Below, piece by piece: positions 5,446-13,482 of a DNA stretch of 14,913 nucleotides (position 1 is its first letter; each line of letters starts with the position of its first letter). Both the position numbers and the translations under genes were made by a program. Origin of the DNA: Lentisphaeria bacterium (GTDB taxonomy: Bacteria > Verrucomicrobiota > Lentisphaeria > Victivallales > GWF2-50-93); contig JAGVIF010000333.1 in NCBI GenBank assembly GCA_020056205.1, forward strand, positions 1 to 14,913, in the 5' to 3' direction. The notes under the pieces were generated by a model, which was not told the DNA's origin, ran no database searches, and saw only the letters and a list, made by a program, of their open reading frames with translations.

Positions 5446-6015
5446 TAACCCCTTCAAGTCAGTTCCTTCGAAAAACCCTTGTTTCCACAGGTAGCCCGGA
5501 ATATCTCCTTCCTTTACGAGACTGCGCACTTGTTCATTTTCGGAGGCTTTTTGAATTGACGTGTAACCATCAGTTTTCTTGAGCCAGAATATCTCATCAA
5601 GTTTAACGGCATTCAAAAAATCAGGCGAATGAGTTGAAACAAATACTTGTCCGCCTCTTCTGGCGTATAATCTAAATTCTTCCGCCAGTTCATTCAGCAG
5701 AGCCGGGTAAAGTTGATTTTCAGGTTCCTCCACACACAACAAAGGATGTGGGGATGGGTCGTATAAAAGAACGAGGTATGCGAACATTTTTATAGTCCCG
5801 TCTGAAACATATCTTGCAAGAAATGGGTCTTTGAAAGAGCCGTCCTGAAATTTTAACAAGACACGCCCTTCTTCAGTAGGCTTTGCCTCAACTTTTTCGA
5901 TGCCGGGAACTCTTTCAGAAAGTTTCTTTAAAATTTTATCAAACAATTCCTTGTGATTTTCATACATAAACTGAGTAACAAGAGCAAGGTTTTCCCCTTC
6001 TTTCGATAATAGATT
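5434..6015 (-). pseudogene. AAA_21 / RecF-like ATPase, C-terminal half only
   Basis: The ATG-initiated part (from 5967) gives 177 residues with the back half of an ABC/SMC-like ATPase of the AAA_21 type: signature-like YVSDGTIKMFAYLVLL (53-68), Walker B LLCVEEPENQ (76-85) and the switch histidine VFVSTHSPDF (108-117). The N-terminal half with Walker A is absent, so it cannot bind ATP normally. The same frame is open upstream to a TAG at 6016-6018 and reads KEGENLALVTQF before the Met, which looks like family sequence, so the ATG at 5967 is probably an internal Met. A neighbouring frame carries YGNRIYYRKKG just before that point, suggesting a frameshift in the CGAAAGAAGGGG tract. Whole ATPases of this kind often belong to defence or OLD-like systems. 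This one looks inactivated. Confidence 0.72.
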
Positions 6016-6147
6016 CTATTTCCATATTTTAATACCCCCTTTTTAAAGTTAATAATGGCATCATTTATAGCTTTTAACAAAACGCCCTGTCTTTGCCTTC
6101 TTTTCCCATCCCTGTATTTTGAAGAGTGGAAATATAGCCGAAACAAA

Positions 6148-6912
6148 TTAAAATCCCAATGTCTCCCATTGAAAGACGAGCATTTGTTCCCTGTTGCCTT
6201 TTGGTCCGAGAATGGGGGAAGGAATGGCGGCGATGTGCTTCCAATTAAGTTTGGTCTCTGCGAAATTCGCAACTTTTGATACGCAATCGCGGATAAGTTC
6301 AGGGTTTTTTACCACGCCGCCTTTTTCGATTTGACGCCTTCCGGCCTCGAACTGCGGCTTGACGAGGACATATATCATTGCGTCTTTCGCAAGGAGTTTG
6401 GAGACGGCGGGCAGGATTTTTAAGACTGAGATGAATGACACGTCAATAGTTGCGACATCAATATCTTCGGGTATTTGATTTTTTGAAAGATATCTGGCGT
6501 TTGTTTTTTCAAGCGAAACAATCTCAGGCCTGCCTCTGATTTTTGAATGAAGCTGTCCGTGTCCTGAATCAACGGCGTAAATTCTTAAAGCTCCCGCCCG
6601 CAGGAGGACATCGCAGAAGCCGCCGGTTGAGGCGCCAATATCGCCGGCGATGAAGGATTTTTTTAGCGGGGGAAAGGCTTGAATAGCGGGCAGAAGTTTA
6701 TACGCTCCTCTGCTCACATATTTTGCGTCGTCAATGATAGAGAAGGCAGTGTTTTCAGGATATTCATCCGACGGTTTCGCGACGACGGCGTCAGGGCCTG
6801 TCCTGACTTTTCCGGCGAATATCATTTTTTTTGCGTATTCCCGCGATTCACAGAGGCCTTTGGCAAACAGGAGGACATCGGCTCTCTCCTTTTTGGGGTT
6901 ACTTTTTTTCAT
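6148..6912 (-). CDS. tlyA: TlyA family rRNA 2'-O-methyltransferase
   Basis: A 254-residue S4-domain/FtsJ-type methyltransferase. Characterised TlyA enzymes methylate cytidine 2'-OH groups in 16S and 23S rRNA, despite the historical hemolysin name. The N-terminal S4 RNA-binding domain spans about 8-60. The catalytic domain follows with YVSRGAYKL (65-73), SAM motif DIGASTGGF (91-99), IDVSFIS (156-162), VKPQFEAG (184-191) and GNRE (239-242). K72, D157, K185 and E242 fit the family's catalytic tetrad. The start at 6912 overlaps the lnt stop as ATGA, and the protein then begins directly before the S4 domain. The longer in-frame start at 6975 would only add residues read through lnt. It is the last intact gene of the minus-strand operon. 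Confidence 0.94.
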   Translation of the reverse strand: MKKSNPKKERADVLLFAKGLCESREYAKKMIFAGKVRTGPDAVVAKPSDEYPENTAFSIIDDAKYVSRGAYKLLPAIQAFPPLKKSFIAGDIGASTGGFCDVLLRAGALRIYAVDSGHGQLHSKIRGRPEIVSLEKTNARYLSKNQIPEDIDVATIDVSFISVLKILPAVSKLLAKDAMIYVLVKPQFEAGRRQIEKGGVVKNPELIRDCVSKVANFAETKLNWKHIAAIPSPILGPKGNREQMLVFQWETLGF

Positions 6913-8744
6913 TTGTTGGGATCGGGCTGATTGAAAGAATCGAGGACGAATTTTCCGCAGTTTTTCCATTTCCAAAATGCGTTAAAGGATGACACTACGA
7001 TGAAGAGGGAGCAAAGCAAAATGAACACATCTCCGTAGCGGGTGTAAAAGGAATTTGTATCTTTTTGATTGAGAGGGACTTCAAATACGGCATAGCCTCT
7101 TGCCTTTTTTGTGGGATCGGGGATGGCCGCGCGCGTTTTAGCGTCCTTTGAATATGAGATGGAGTCAACTACAAAGCCTAAGGGAGATATCAGAGAACTG
7201 CAACTGTTATTCCCGGCTCTTATGATGTATCTTCTATTTTCCACCGCTCTGAAAATTGAATGAACGAAGTGCTGTTCCGGTTCCGAACTTTTAGGATACC
7301 ATGCGTCATTTGTGAGGACGAAAATCATATCCGCCCCTTTTTTCACGAGTTTCCTTGATATAGACGGGAAAACGCTCTCATAGCATATATTGACGCCGAA
7401 TGGAATTCCATTTTCTAATTCGAAGATCGTGTAGTCCTTGCCTGGCGCAAGGTCTCTGCCCATTCCGAAATACTCCTTGAGTTTGGAAAAATGATTTCCG
7501 AAAGGAGTGTATTCTCCAAAAGGCACCAGATGCATTTTGTGATATTTTTCAACTATTTCCCCCGTCTTGTCAACGAGTATCGCGCTGTTGTGGACAGGGA
7601 TTTCATCCGGCAATCTTTTTTCGAATGGGACATCGCCGAAATCTATGGCGCCAAGCAGGAATGGGATTTGGCGCTCTTTTGTTAATGTGCTTATTTTGAA
7701 TCTGTATTTTATGGCTGTCGGGTGGGAGGCTCTGTACGGCACGGGAACGGCTGTTTCCGGCCAGACGACGATATCCGGTTTTGAGAGGAGCGCCAGCTCG
7801 GAGAGCTCAAGATATTTGTCCAGGGCGAATTCCGCCTCCAGGCCGCCCGCCTTTCTGGATTGGGGAATGTCTCCCTGAATCACGGCGACTCTCAGAATTC
7901 GGGATCCCTCGGCGGTTGAAGTGTTTTTTTGCATGATCATTCTGGTTCCGTAGGCCATTGAAAGCATCAGAACCGCAAGCGCGAAATAGAGCGCAAAAGG
8001 CCTGCGATATTTTCCATCTCTGAGTATATACTTCCATTTTTCAATCGTGAGGCATAGAGAGACATTCAGTAGTATGATGATTGCGCTCACCCCGTACGCG
8101 CCGGTGAGGTCAGATATTTGAATCACCGCGGTATTTCTCCACTGGCTTATCGCTGTCAGATTCCACGGGAACCCTGTCAGAAACCATGTCCTCACCCATT
8201 CGAGGAAAGCCCACAGCGCGGCTAAGAGAATGGCGAGTTGCATATCTCTCGCCCCCCATGTAAAGGCGCGCTCGTTTTTGTCTCTGAATGATTCGATTTC
8301 CGCATGACCTTTGAGAATGACATCTTCGGGGAAGTATAAATATTTTCTAAAGAAAGGCACGGCAAGGCACCATACGGCCGGGAATAAACCCATTATTGGG
8401 GCGATAAGGAAGGGAATGAATATTTCTATTTCTCTAAGCCAGAAAAAAGAGGAGACCGCCCACGCGAACCCCCACACCCAGCCCCTGAAAAAAGCGGACA
8501 GAGGCGTCCGGTTTTTGATTAAAAAATAAAGCGGGACGATTGAAAACCACGCAAGCGAGCTGAAATTAAGAGGCGGAAAAATTGACGAGTAAAAAAGTCC
8601 GAAGATGAAAAGCAGGAAAAAATCGAGGATGATTTTTTTTCTACTAAGCCCAAACGCGAGATTTCCGCCCCTTTCCGATTTTTCTGCCAGATATTTCTCG
8701 TGCAGAGCTTGCAATGATTTTTCGGTATTGTCTTGCGCAGTCAT
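6909..8744 (-). CDS. lnt: Apolipoprotein N-acyltransferase
   Basis: An inner-membrane enzyme that adds the third acyl chain to the N-terminal cysteine of lipoproteins, using a phospholipid donor (phosphatidylethanolamine preferred in E. coli). At 611 residues it is longer than the usual 510 or so because of a soluble N-terminal tail (1-36) and an insert between membrane segments (about 138-165). Several transmembrane helices lie between 37 and 270. The nitrilase-like periplasmic domain (about 284-560) holds the catalytic triad E330 (WPETAVP), K403 (YHKMHLVPFGEY) and C454 (NICYES). A final helix spans about 572-590. Both ends overlap neighbours by ATGA, the epimerase upstream and tlyA downstream, so it is translationally coupled. 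Its presence indicates triacylated lipoproteins and hence a diderm cell. Confidence 0.96.
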   Translation of the reverse strand: MTAQDNTEKSLQALHEKYLAEKSERGGNLAFGLSRKKIILDFFLLFIFGLFYSSIFPPLNFSSLAWFSIVPLYFLIKNRTPLSAFFRGWVWGFAWAVSSFFWLREIEIFIPFLIAPIMGLFPAVWCLAVPFFRKYLYFPEDVILKGHAEIESFRDKNERAFTWGARDMQLAILLAALWAFLEWVRTWFLTGFPWNLTAISQWRNTAVIQISDLTGAYGVSAIIILLNVSLCLTIEKWKYILRDGKYRRPFALYFALAVLMLSMAYGTRMIMQKNTSTAEGSRILRVAVIQGDIPQSRKAGGLEAEFALDKYLELSELALLSKPDIVVWPETAVPVPYRASHPTAIKYRFKISTLTKERQIPFLLGAIDFGDVPFEKRLPDEIPVHNSAILVDKTGEIVEKYHKMHLVPFGEYTPFGNHFSKLKEYFGMGRDLAPGKDYTIFELENGIPFGVNICYESVFPSISRKLVKKGADMIFVLTNDAWYPKSSEPEQHFVHSIFRAVENRRYIIRAGNNSCSSLISPLGFVVDSISYSKDAKTRAAIPDPTKKARGYAVFEVPLNQKDTNSFYTRYGDVFILLCSLFIVVSSFNAFWKWKNCGKFVLDSFNQPDPNK

Positions 8745-9703
8745 TGTTTCCCAAGCGATTCAGCCACATCGGCGATGGTTTTGTCCAAATTGAGTTCCGT
8801 CCGCCAGCCTGTCAACGCATTTATTTTTCCGGTGTCAGGAACTCTCCTTCTCATGTCCTCGAAACCTTTCTCATACGCCTCCTCATAAGGAATGTGAACA
8901 ATTTTAGAAGAGCTTCGCAAAATATCTTTAACTTTTTCCGCCAGGGCGTTTATCGAAATTTCGTCCTTTCCGCCGATATTGAAGACTTCGCCAAAAGCCT
9001 TCGCGTTCGCGGAAAGATATTTCAGCGCTCTTACAGTGTCCGCCACATGACAAAAACAGCGGGTTTGAGCGCCATCTCCATAAACTTCTATATTCTTGTC
9101 CGTCAAGGCGTTAGACACAAATCTCGGCAGAACCATTCCGTATTGTCCGGTTTGCCTCGGACCTACTGTGTTGAAAAGGCGGACAATTATGACCGGCATA
9201 TTCATTGAACGATAGTATGCGATCCCGAGAAATTCGTCGAGGAGTTTGCTTGAGGCGTATGACCACCTGGAATGTTTTGGCGGTCCGATGAGCAGGTCGT
9301 CGTCCTCGGAAAACAATTCCTTCTGTGATTTGCCGTAGACTTCGCTTGTCGAAGCTATCAGGACTTTCGTTTTTTTTCTCTTGGCGCCGCTGAGAACTCT
9401 TTCCGTTCCGTGAACGTTTGTCTCTATCGTGAACACCGGATTGTGAACCACGAGTTCGACACCCACGGCGGCGGCAAGATGAAAGACCATGTCCGATTTT
9501 GAGATGAGATATTCAAGTTCGGGAAGGTTGAGTATGTCTCCCTTCACGAAGTCAAAATTCGGCGAGTCCGCCACGGCTGAAAGGTTCTTTTCGGAGCCCG
9601 TGGAAAGATTGTCTATAACAGTAACGCTGTGTCCGTCTTTTATCAGAGACTCCGCCAGGTGTCCGCCAATAAATCCGGCTCCTCCTGTGATTAAATATTT
9701 CAT
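8741..9703 (-). CDS. NAD-dependent nucleotide-sugar epimerase/dehydratase (extended SDR)
   Basis: A 320-residue extended short-chain dehydrogenase acting on an NDP-sugar. The NAD-binding GGAGFIG is at 7-13, the adenosine-ribose aspartate D31 lies in VIDNLSTG, and the catalytic set is S118-T119-S120 plus Y149 and K153 in YASSK. The substrate-side segments VRLFNTVGPRQ and VYGDGAQTRCFCHVADT match the UDP-sugar 4-epimerase, decarboxylase and dehydratase group. The C-terminal DMRRRVPDTGKI is common in generic NDP-sugar epimerases. The exact sugar cannot be decided. The start overlaps the pssA stop as ATGA and its own stop overlaps the lnt start as ATGA, placing it firmly in the lipid/envelope operon. 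A role in glycolipid or LPS sugar supply is likely but inferred. Confidence 0.92.
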   Translation of the reverse strand: MKYLITGGAGFIGGHLAESLIKDGHSVTVIDNLSTGSEKNLSAVADSPNFDFVKGDILNLPELEYLISKSDMVFHLAAAVGVELVVHNPVFTIETNVHGTERVLSGAKRKKTKVLIASTSEVYGKSQKELFSEDDDLLIGPPKHSRWSYASSKLLDEFLGIAYYRSMNMPVIIVRLFNTVGPRQTGQYGMVLPRFVSNALTDKNIEVYGDGAQTRCFCHVADTVRALKYLSANAKAFGEVFNIGGKDEISINALAEKVKDILRSSSKIVHIPYEEAYEKGFEDMRRRVPDTGKINALTGWRTELNLDKTIADVAESLGKQ

Positions 9704-10542
9704 AGATGTATTCCCTTTAAATTATTTTGATTCGAGAATTTCTGTTTTTTTTCGTATGCGGCGAAAAACGGTATTTTTGAAAAGATTTTCCACACAGGCC
9801 CGGAGAGTATGTAAAGATTTATCATAATAATTATAACCGGAGCCGGACGGATGAACACCAGAACGGTCAAAATAAGAAGGAGGATTATTTTCAATGGGCT
9901 TCTTTTTGTGGATTGAAGCAATTTGCCAATGTGAATGTAGCGGATATCGCTCACCATAAGCAGGCCGAGAAGGCCGGTGTAAATAGGGATTATGGATATG
10001 ACCTGTTGGAACTTGCAATTTTCGAGGCTGTAATATATCACGAGGCTGCATATTCCGGCGGCGGCTCCGGGAGACGGAAGCCCGGTGAACAGATCCGATT
10101 TTTTCCTTTCAAAAATAGCGTGGACATTGTATGTAGCCAGCCTGTATGCGGCGCAACCTATATATACTGCGCACATCGTCCAGACAAAATAGTATCCGGG
10201 TTGTTTCAAGTCGCGCAGGCAATGCGCCATTATTGCCACGACTACTGCGGGGGCAAGCCCAAACGTAACCATATCGGCAAGGGAGTCCATGTTTAAACCG
10301 TGCATGCTTGCGGCATTAAAAATCCTGGCGGTTAATCCGTCAAGGGCGTCGAAAATCATTGCTGCAAGTATTATCCAGCAACTGATGGCGAAGACCGGAG
10401 CATGGTCTTTTCCCCCCTCATAAACGTTCAGCGTATAGAGTATTGCCGCGAAACCACAGAGGGAGTTGCAAATTGTGAGAATAGTCGGAACGGCTTTGAG
10501 CCATTTGTTGTTCTCAAGCATTGTTTTGAATTGCTTTCTCAA
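9700..10542 (-). CDS. pssA: CDP-diacylglycerol-serine O-phosphatidyltransferase
   Basis: Transfers phosphatidyl from CDP-diacylglycerol to L-serine, giving phosphatidylserine in the membrane, the substrate of the decarboxylase encoded just upstream. The CDP-alcohol phosphatidyltransferase motif D-x2-D-G-x2-A-R-x8-G-x3-D-x3-D is complete from D65 to D90. Around it are multiple hydrophobic helices, and the N-terminal VPTILTICNSLCGF is typical of type II PssA. Length 280 is normal. The start is TTG at 10542, preceded by AGGAGG with about six bases of spacing; the ATG seven codons later would be too far from it. The gap after psd is 20 bases. Its stop overlaps the epimerase start. Confidence 0.95.
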   Translation of the reverse strand: MRKQFKTMLENNKWLKAVPTILTICNSLCGFAAILYTLNVYEGGKDHAPVFAISCWIILAAMIFDALDGLTARIFNAASMHGLNMDSLADMVTFGLAPAVVVAIMAHCLRDLKQPGYYFVWTMCAVYIGCAAYRLATYNVHAIFERKKSDLFTGLPSPGAAAGICSLVIYYSLENCKFQQVISIIPIYTGLLGLLMVSDIRYIHIGKLLQSTKRSPLKIILLLILTVLVFIRPAPVIIIMINLYILSGPVWKIFSKIPFFAAYEKKQKFSNQNNLKGIHL

Positions 10543-10562
10543 ATTTCTCCTCCTTTGTTAAC

Positions 10563-11240
10563 CTACATTTTGCCTTTTGCCAGGATTGATGAACCGGCGA
10601 AAACCCTGCCGCCCTCCCTGGCCAATATCTCGAAACAGGAATCATCGGGCAGATAAAGCTCCGTCCTCGAACCAAATTTTATCATTCCATATTTTTCCCC
10701 TTTTGTCCATTTGCTTCCGGGTATGGCGTCGGAAACGATCCTTTTGGCTATGGCGCCGGATATTTGTTTTACAATAAGCGGAAAAGTTTTTCCCGCGCAA
10801 TTTATCTCGCACAAAATCGCGTTGGACTCGTTCTCCGCCGACGCCAGAGGGCTTCTCGCATCGTGAAAAGCCCCTTTTTTATATTGAACATTTTTCACTT
10901 CCATGTCGAACGGAGCACGGTTGATATGGACATCAAAGACGGAAAGAAATATTCCTATCCGTTTGAATTTCAAATCCCCGCCGAAGGGATCACAGACAGT
11001 TTGAATGTCCCTGACGACGCCATCGGCCGGAGATACGAAGACATTCGTTTCAGACGGGATTTTGCGCGGGGGGTCTCTGAAAAATAGCGCGAAAAAAATC
11101 CAGGCTATAATCGGCGCAAGAGCGGAGCATAAGAGACCTGCGGAGTTTCGCGCTGCGCCTACCGTGAGCAGAACAACAGATAAAACAGCGCAAAGAACTC
11201 CTGAAAAAAGCCACTCTCTTTTGCCGTATTTTGTAAGCAT
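10563..11240 (-). CDS. psd: Phosphatidylserine decarboxylase, short type
   Basis: Converts phosphatidylserine to phosphatidylethanolamine with a pyruvoyl cofactor made by self-cleavage. The 225-residue proenzyme is of the short form found in many bacteria and archaea. Two N-terminal hydrophobic segments (about 11-27 and 34-52) precede FFRDPPR (53-59), VSPADG (69-74), the FLSVFDVHINRAP block (98-110), and the cleavage site AGSS (215-218). Cleavage between G216 and S217 would give a beta chain of 216 residues and a nine-residue alpha chain. The start ATG overlaps the DUF2062 stop as TAATG. Together with pssA it forms the complete two-step route from CDP-diacylglycerol to phosphatidylethanolamine. 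Confidence 0.95.
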   Translation of the reverse strand: MLTKYGKREWLFSGVLCAVLSVVLLTVGAARNSAGLLCSALAPIIAWIFFALFFRDPPRKIPSETNVFVSPADGVVRDIQTVCDPFGGDLKFKRIGIFLSVFDVHINRAPFDMEVKNVQYKKGAFHDARSPLASAENESNAILCEINCAGKTFPLIVKQISGAIAKRIVSDAIPGSKWTKGEKYGMIKFGSRTELYLPDDSCFEILAREGGRVFAGSSILAKGKM

Positions 11241-11752
11241 TAATTATCGTGCCTTGAAATGAGTCTCCTTGCCAATTTCCTTTCGGAGCGTTTTTTGTAG
11301 CTCTCTATCATCCCGTAGACGGTAAAATATCCTATTATTGCGAAGATTGTTCCGAACAGGAGGCCGCCCGCGAAAAAAGAAATAAGCATGTCCCCGCTGA
11401 AATCAAGAAAACTTTCCATTTTAAAATCACTCAGCAGAACTGAAAAAGTTTTCCGCAATTCCCTGAAGCTGAGACTAATCCCGCAGATTTTTCCCCCAAC
11501 CCAGCACTGCGCCGGGTATATGAATATAATCGTGTATAGATTTGTCGGCAGCGTGAAAATCAAAGATAGTATTTTTTTTGCCTTGAAAATATAGGCGAAC
11601 AACAAAGCTACAGGCATTTGCGTGCCTATAGGCATCGCAAACCCGACAAAAAGGCCGACTGCGGCGCTACGCGCTATTTCTTCCGAACTGCCGCTTTGCC
11701 TGATAAAACGGATGTAGATATATTTTAGTTTTTTGGGATTTATTATTTTCAT
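11240..11752 (-). CDS. DUF2062 domain membrane protein
   Basis: A 170-residue protein matching the DUF2062 pattern: SSEEIARSAAVGLFVGFAMPIGTQMPVALLFAYIF (about 21-56), then a second hydrophobic pair with LPTNLYTIIFIYPAQCWVG and a last helix FFAGGLLFGTIFAIIGYFTVYGMI (about 126-149). A basic C-terminal tail follows. The molecular function is unknown; such proteins often lie near glycosyltransferase or lipid genes. I take the ATG at 11752, seven bases after AAGG, over the adjacent GTG at 11755, which would be too close. It is the first gene of the tightly coupled block and shares TAATG with psd. Two palindromic repeats lie directly upstream. Confidence 0.88.
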   Translation of the reverse strand: MKIINPKKLKYIYIRFIRQSGSSEEIARSAAVGLFVGFAMPIGTQMPVALLFAYIFKAKKILSLIFTLPTNLYTIIFIYPAQCWVGGKICGISLSFRELRKTFSVLLSDFKMESFLDFSGDMLISFFAGGLLFGTIFAIIGYFTVYGMIESYKKRSERKLARRLISRHDN

Positions 11753-11782
11753 CACACCGCCTTATCTTCCGCCGCAAGCCGC

Positions 11783-11883
11783 GCAAATATTCACCGAACC
11801 CTGCCTGCCTGTGCGTGTCCGCCTGACTGCGAGCGTACTCGCTCAGGCAGGCGCGCAGACAGGTCCTTTCGGTGAATATTTAC
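11783..11883. repeat. 101-bp nested palindrome, second-order form of the hairpin repeat
   Basis: Read on the minus strand, it is the 41-bp hairpin with a 60-bp palindrome inserted in the loop exactly between AGGA and CAGGG. The outer arms are the same as at 1146-1186, with one change (GCAAAT for GTAAAT at the left end). The insert starts CCTGTCTGCGCG, ends GCACAGGCAGG, and has an inner stem built on GCCTG-x-CTG-x-GCGAG and its complement. 101 equals 41 plus 60 with no target duplication visible. Confidence 0.9.
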
Positions 11884-11889
11884 TTGTAT

Positions 11890-11930
11890 GTATAAGTTCA
11901 GTAAAAGGACAGGGTTTACTGAACTTATAC
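11890..11930. repeat. 41-bp hairpin repeat, variant arms with the same loop
   Basis: Perfect arms GTATAAGTTCAGTAAA and TTTACTGAACTTATAC (16 bases each) enclose AGGACAGGG, the same nine-base loop as the hairpin at 1146-1186. The arms differ at several positions on both sides in a compensating way. It lies 23 bases beyond the phosphatase stop and in opposite orientation to its neighbour at 11783-11883. Confidence 0.9.
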
Positions 11931-11953
11931 CAAGCCGCACAATATTTTCCCGT

Positions 11954-13378
11954 TTAAAATTTAAATCTTATCGCTATTAAAGTCTGGTCGTCGCTTTGCG
12001 GCGTGTTCCCGGTAAAAGCGTCCACGGAAGTGATTATTGAATTAACGATCTCGTTCGGTTCCATATCATTTTTGCACGTCGTCGAGAATGAATTTTTGAG
12101 CCTTTCCAAGCCGTATTCTTTCTCCTCGGCGTCAAGCGCTTCGGTTATGCCATCGGTGAACAGCAATAGATACATCCTCTCGCGGATCGAAAATGAAATT
12201 GAATCAAACTCTCCGGCAAGGTTGGTGGGAAACATGCCGAGCGCCGTCCCGTCGGGGGCTATCTTCCTCATGCGAATCCCGGAATGGTGCACGAATATTT
12301 CGGTGTGCCCGGCTCTCGCAATTTCGACAGTCTTCTCCGCCTTATCAATAAGACAGCAGGCTAATGTTATGAACCTTTCGTCTGCGGTGTCGCGGAAGAG
12401 ATTGCCATTGAGTTCTTTAAGCATTTCGTTGAGATTTGAAAAATGCTCCGAGGATGCCCTGATGAAACTTCTCGTGATTGCCATAAGTATGCATGCGGGG
12501 ATGCCCTTTCCGCAGGCATCGCCTATGACCACCAATATCCTGTTCTCGTCTATCTTTACGAAATCATAAAAATCTCCGCTCACTTCTTTTGCCGGTTTTG
12601 TGAAAGCGTGAGCGCTGAAGGTGTCGTTTTCCGGAAATTCGTCCGGCAAAAGAGAATTCTGTATTTGTCTGGCGAATTCAAGTTCCTGGCGGATTCTCTG
12701 CTGCCTGCTCAACGTCGAATACACTTCAACCATGTTGTATGCAAGGACTACCTGCGAAGCCATAAATTTGAGAGTATTGAACTGCTCCGAAGAAAACCGG
12801 ACGCCGTCCCGCCTGTTGTTCACCCCGCAGATTACTCCAATAACCCTTCCTTCCTGGATCATTGGAACGGCCATGATACCCTCAATTTTTATCGCGGAGT
12901 CGAGCTCTTTTATTATAGGGTTATTTTCAGCGTCAATTATGAAAATGGGTTCCTTCGTTTCCGCAATTTTGCCGATGATGCCGTCTCCGACCTTTATCTT
13001 TTCTCTGCGAAGCGATTCAAGGATATATTTGGGCTTCGTCAAAACATAACCTGTGGATTTATGAAGCGGAGGGAAGGCTCCTGTTATTCCGGAAGCCTTC
13101 AAGTAGCCGTCTTCTTCGAGGGTAAATATGCAGAGGGAACTGACCCCGACCAGATCCGCGACATATCTGGCAGTCAGATTGAGTGAGTTTTCAACCTCTT
13201 CAACGGTTTTGAGGCTCTTCGAAAAAATTGTCAGAAAATTGCTTATCTCCAAATTCTGATGCATAGTGGCGTTCAGCTTTTTCTTGGTCGAAAAAAGCAG
13301 ACGCTTCAGAAACGCCACGTAGAATCCAACCGAAAGCAATGCCAATATTAAAAAAATTACCAACGTATTTTTACTCAT
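11954..13378 (-). CDS. Membrane-anchored GAF-SpoIIE (PP2C) serine phosphatase, RsbU-like
   Basis: A 474-residue signalling protein. One N-terminal transmembrane helix (about 5-27) is followed by a short helical linker, a GAF sensor domain (about 54-214), a coiled-coil-like QxELEFARQIQNSLLP segment (about 228-245) and a SpoIIE/PP2C phosphatase domain to the C-terminus. Metal-binding and core motifs are present: VSGDFYDF (266-273), GDACGKGIPA (286-295), AGHTE (356-360), FTDGITEA (407-414) and DDQT (463-466). Relatives dephosphorylate anti-sigma-factor antagonists in partner-switching systems, but no anti-sigma or STAS gene is in this window. The ATG at 13378 is preferred to the adjacent TTG at 13381. 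It is the first gene on this strand after the right-hand spacer and probably heads the cluster. Confidence 0.93.
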   Translation of the reverse strand: MSKNTLVIFLILALLSVGFYVAFLKRLLFSTKKKLNATMHQNLEISNFLTIFSKSLKTVEEVENSLNLTARYVADLVGVSSLCIFTLEEDGYLKASGITGAFPPLHKSTGYVLTKPKYILESLRREKIKVGDGIIGKIAETKEPIFIIDAENNPIIKELDSAIKIEGIMAVPMIQEGRVIGVICGVNNRRDGVRFSSEQFNTLKFMASQVVLAYNMVEVYSTLSRQQRIRQELEFARQIQNSLLPDEFPENDTFSAHAFTKPAKEVSGDFYDFVKIDENRILVVIGDACGKGIPACILMAITRSFIRASSEHFSNLNEMLKELNGNLFRDTADERFITLACCLIDKAEKTVEIARAGHTEIFVHHSGIRMRKIAPDGTALGMFPTNLAGEFDSISFSIRERMYLLLFTDGITEALDAEEKEYGLERLKNSFSTTCKNDMEPNEIVNSIITSVDAFTGNTPQSDDQTLIAIRFKF

Positions 13379-13482
13379 CAAACTCTTTGATTCAACTTAA
13401 ATTCATTTGAAATAATTAATATCGTTCCTATTATGTGATTTTACAATTTCAAATTAAGCTTTATTTTCAGAGTCATCTCACG

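Larger units (their letters stand above)
11753..11953. other. Repeat-filled gap inside the minus-strand gene cluster
   Basis: This 201-bp gap separates the phosphatase stop from the DUF2062 start. It holds only the 101-bp nested palindrome and the 41-bp variant hairpin, six bases apart. No promoter could be identified with confidence. The hairpins could uncouple expression of the phosphatase from the lipid genes or protect mRNA ends. Confidence 0.6.

Noticed and set aside
6023..6150. Short minus-strand ORF beginning MEIESIIERRGK upstream of the ATPase remnant
   Set aside because: It has an SD-like AAGGGGG but is only about 21 codons long and overlaps the probable frameshift of the ATPase remnant.
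12443..13186. 247-codon plus-strand ORF
   Set aside because: It is fully antisense to the GAF-SpoIIE phosphatase, whose motifs are all intact; composition fits a shadow frame.
13382..13460. Promoter for the phosphatase operon in the AT-rich upstream stretch
   Set aside because: Several weak -35 or -10 like hexamers exist on the minus strand but none has the right spacing; I would not place one.
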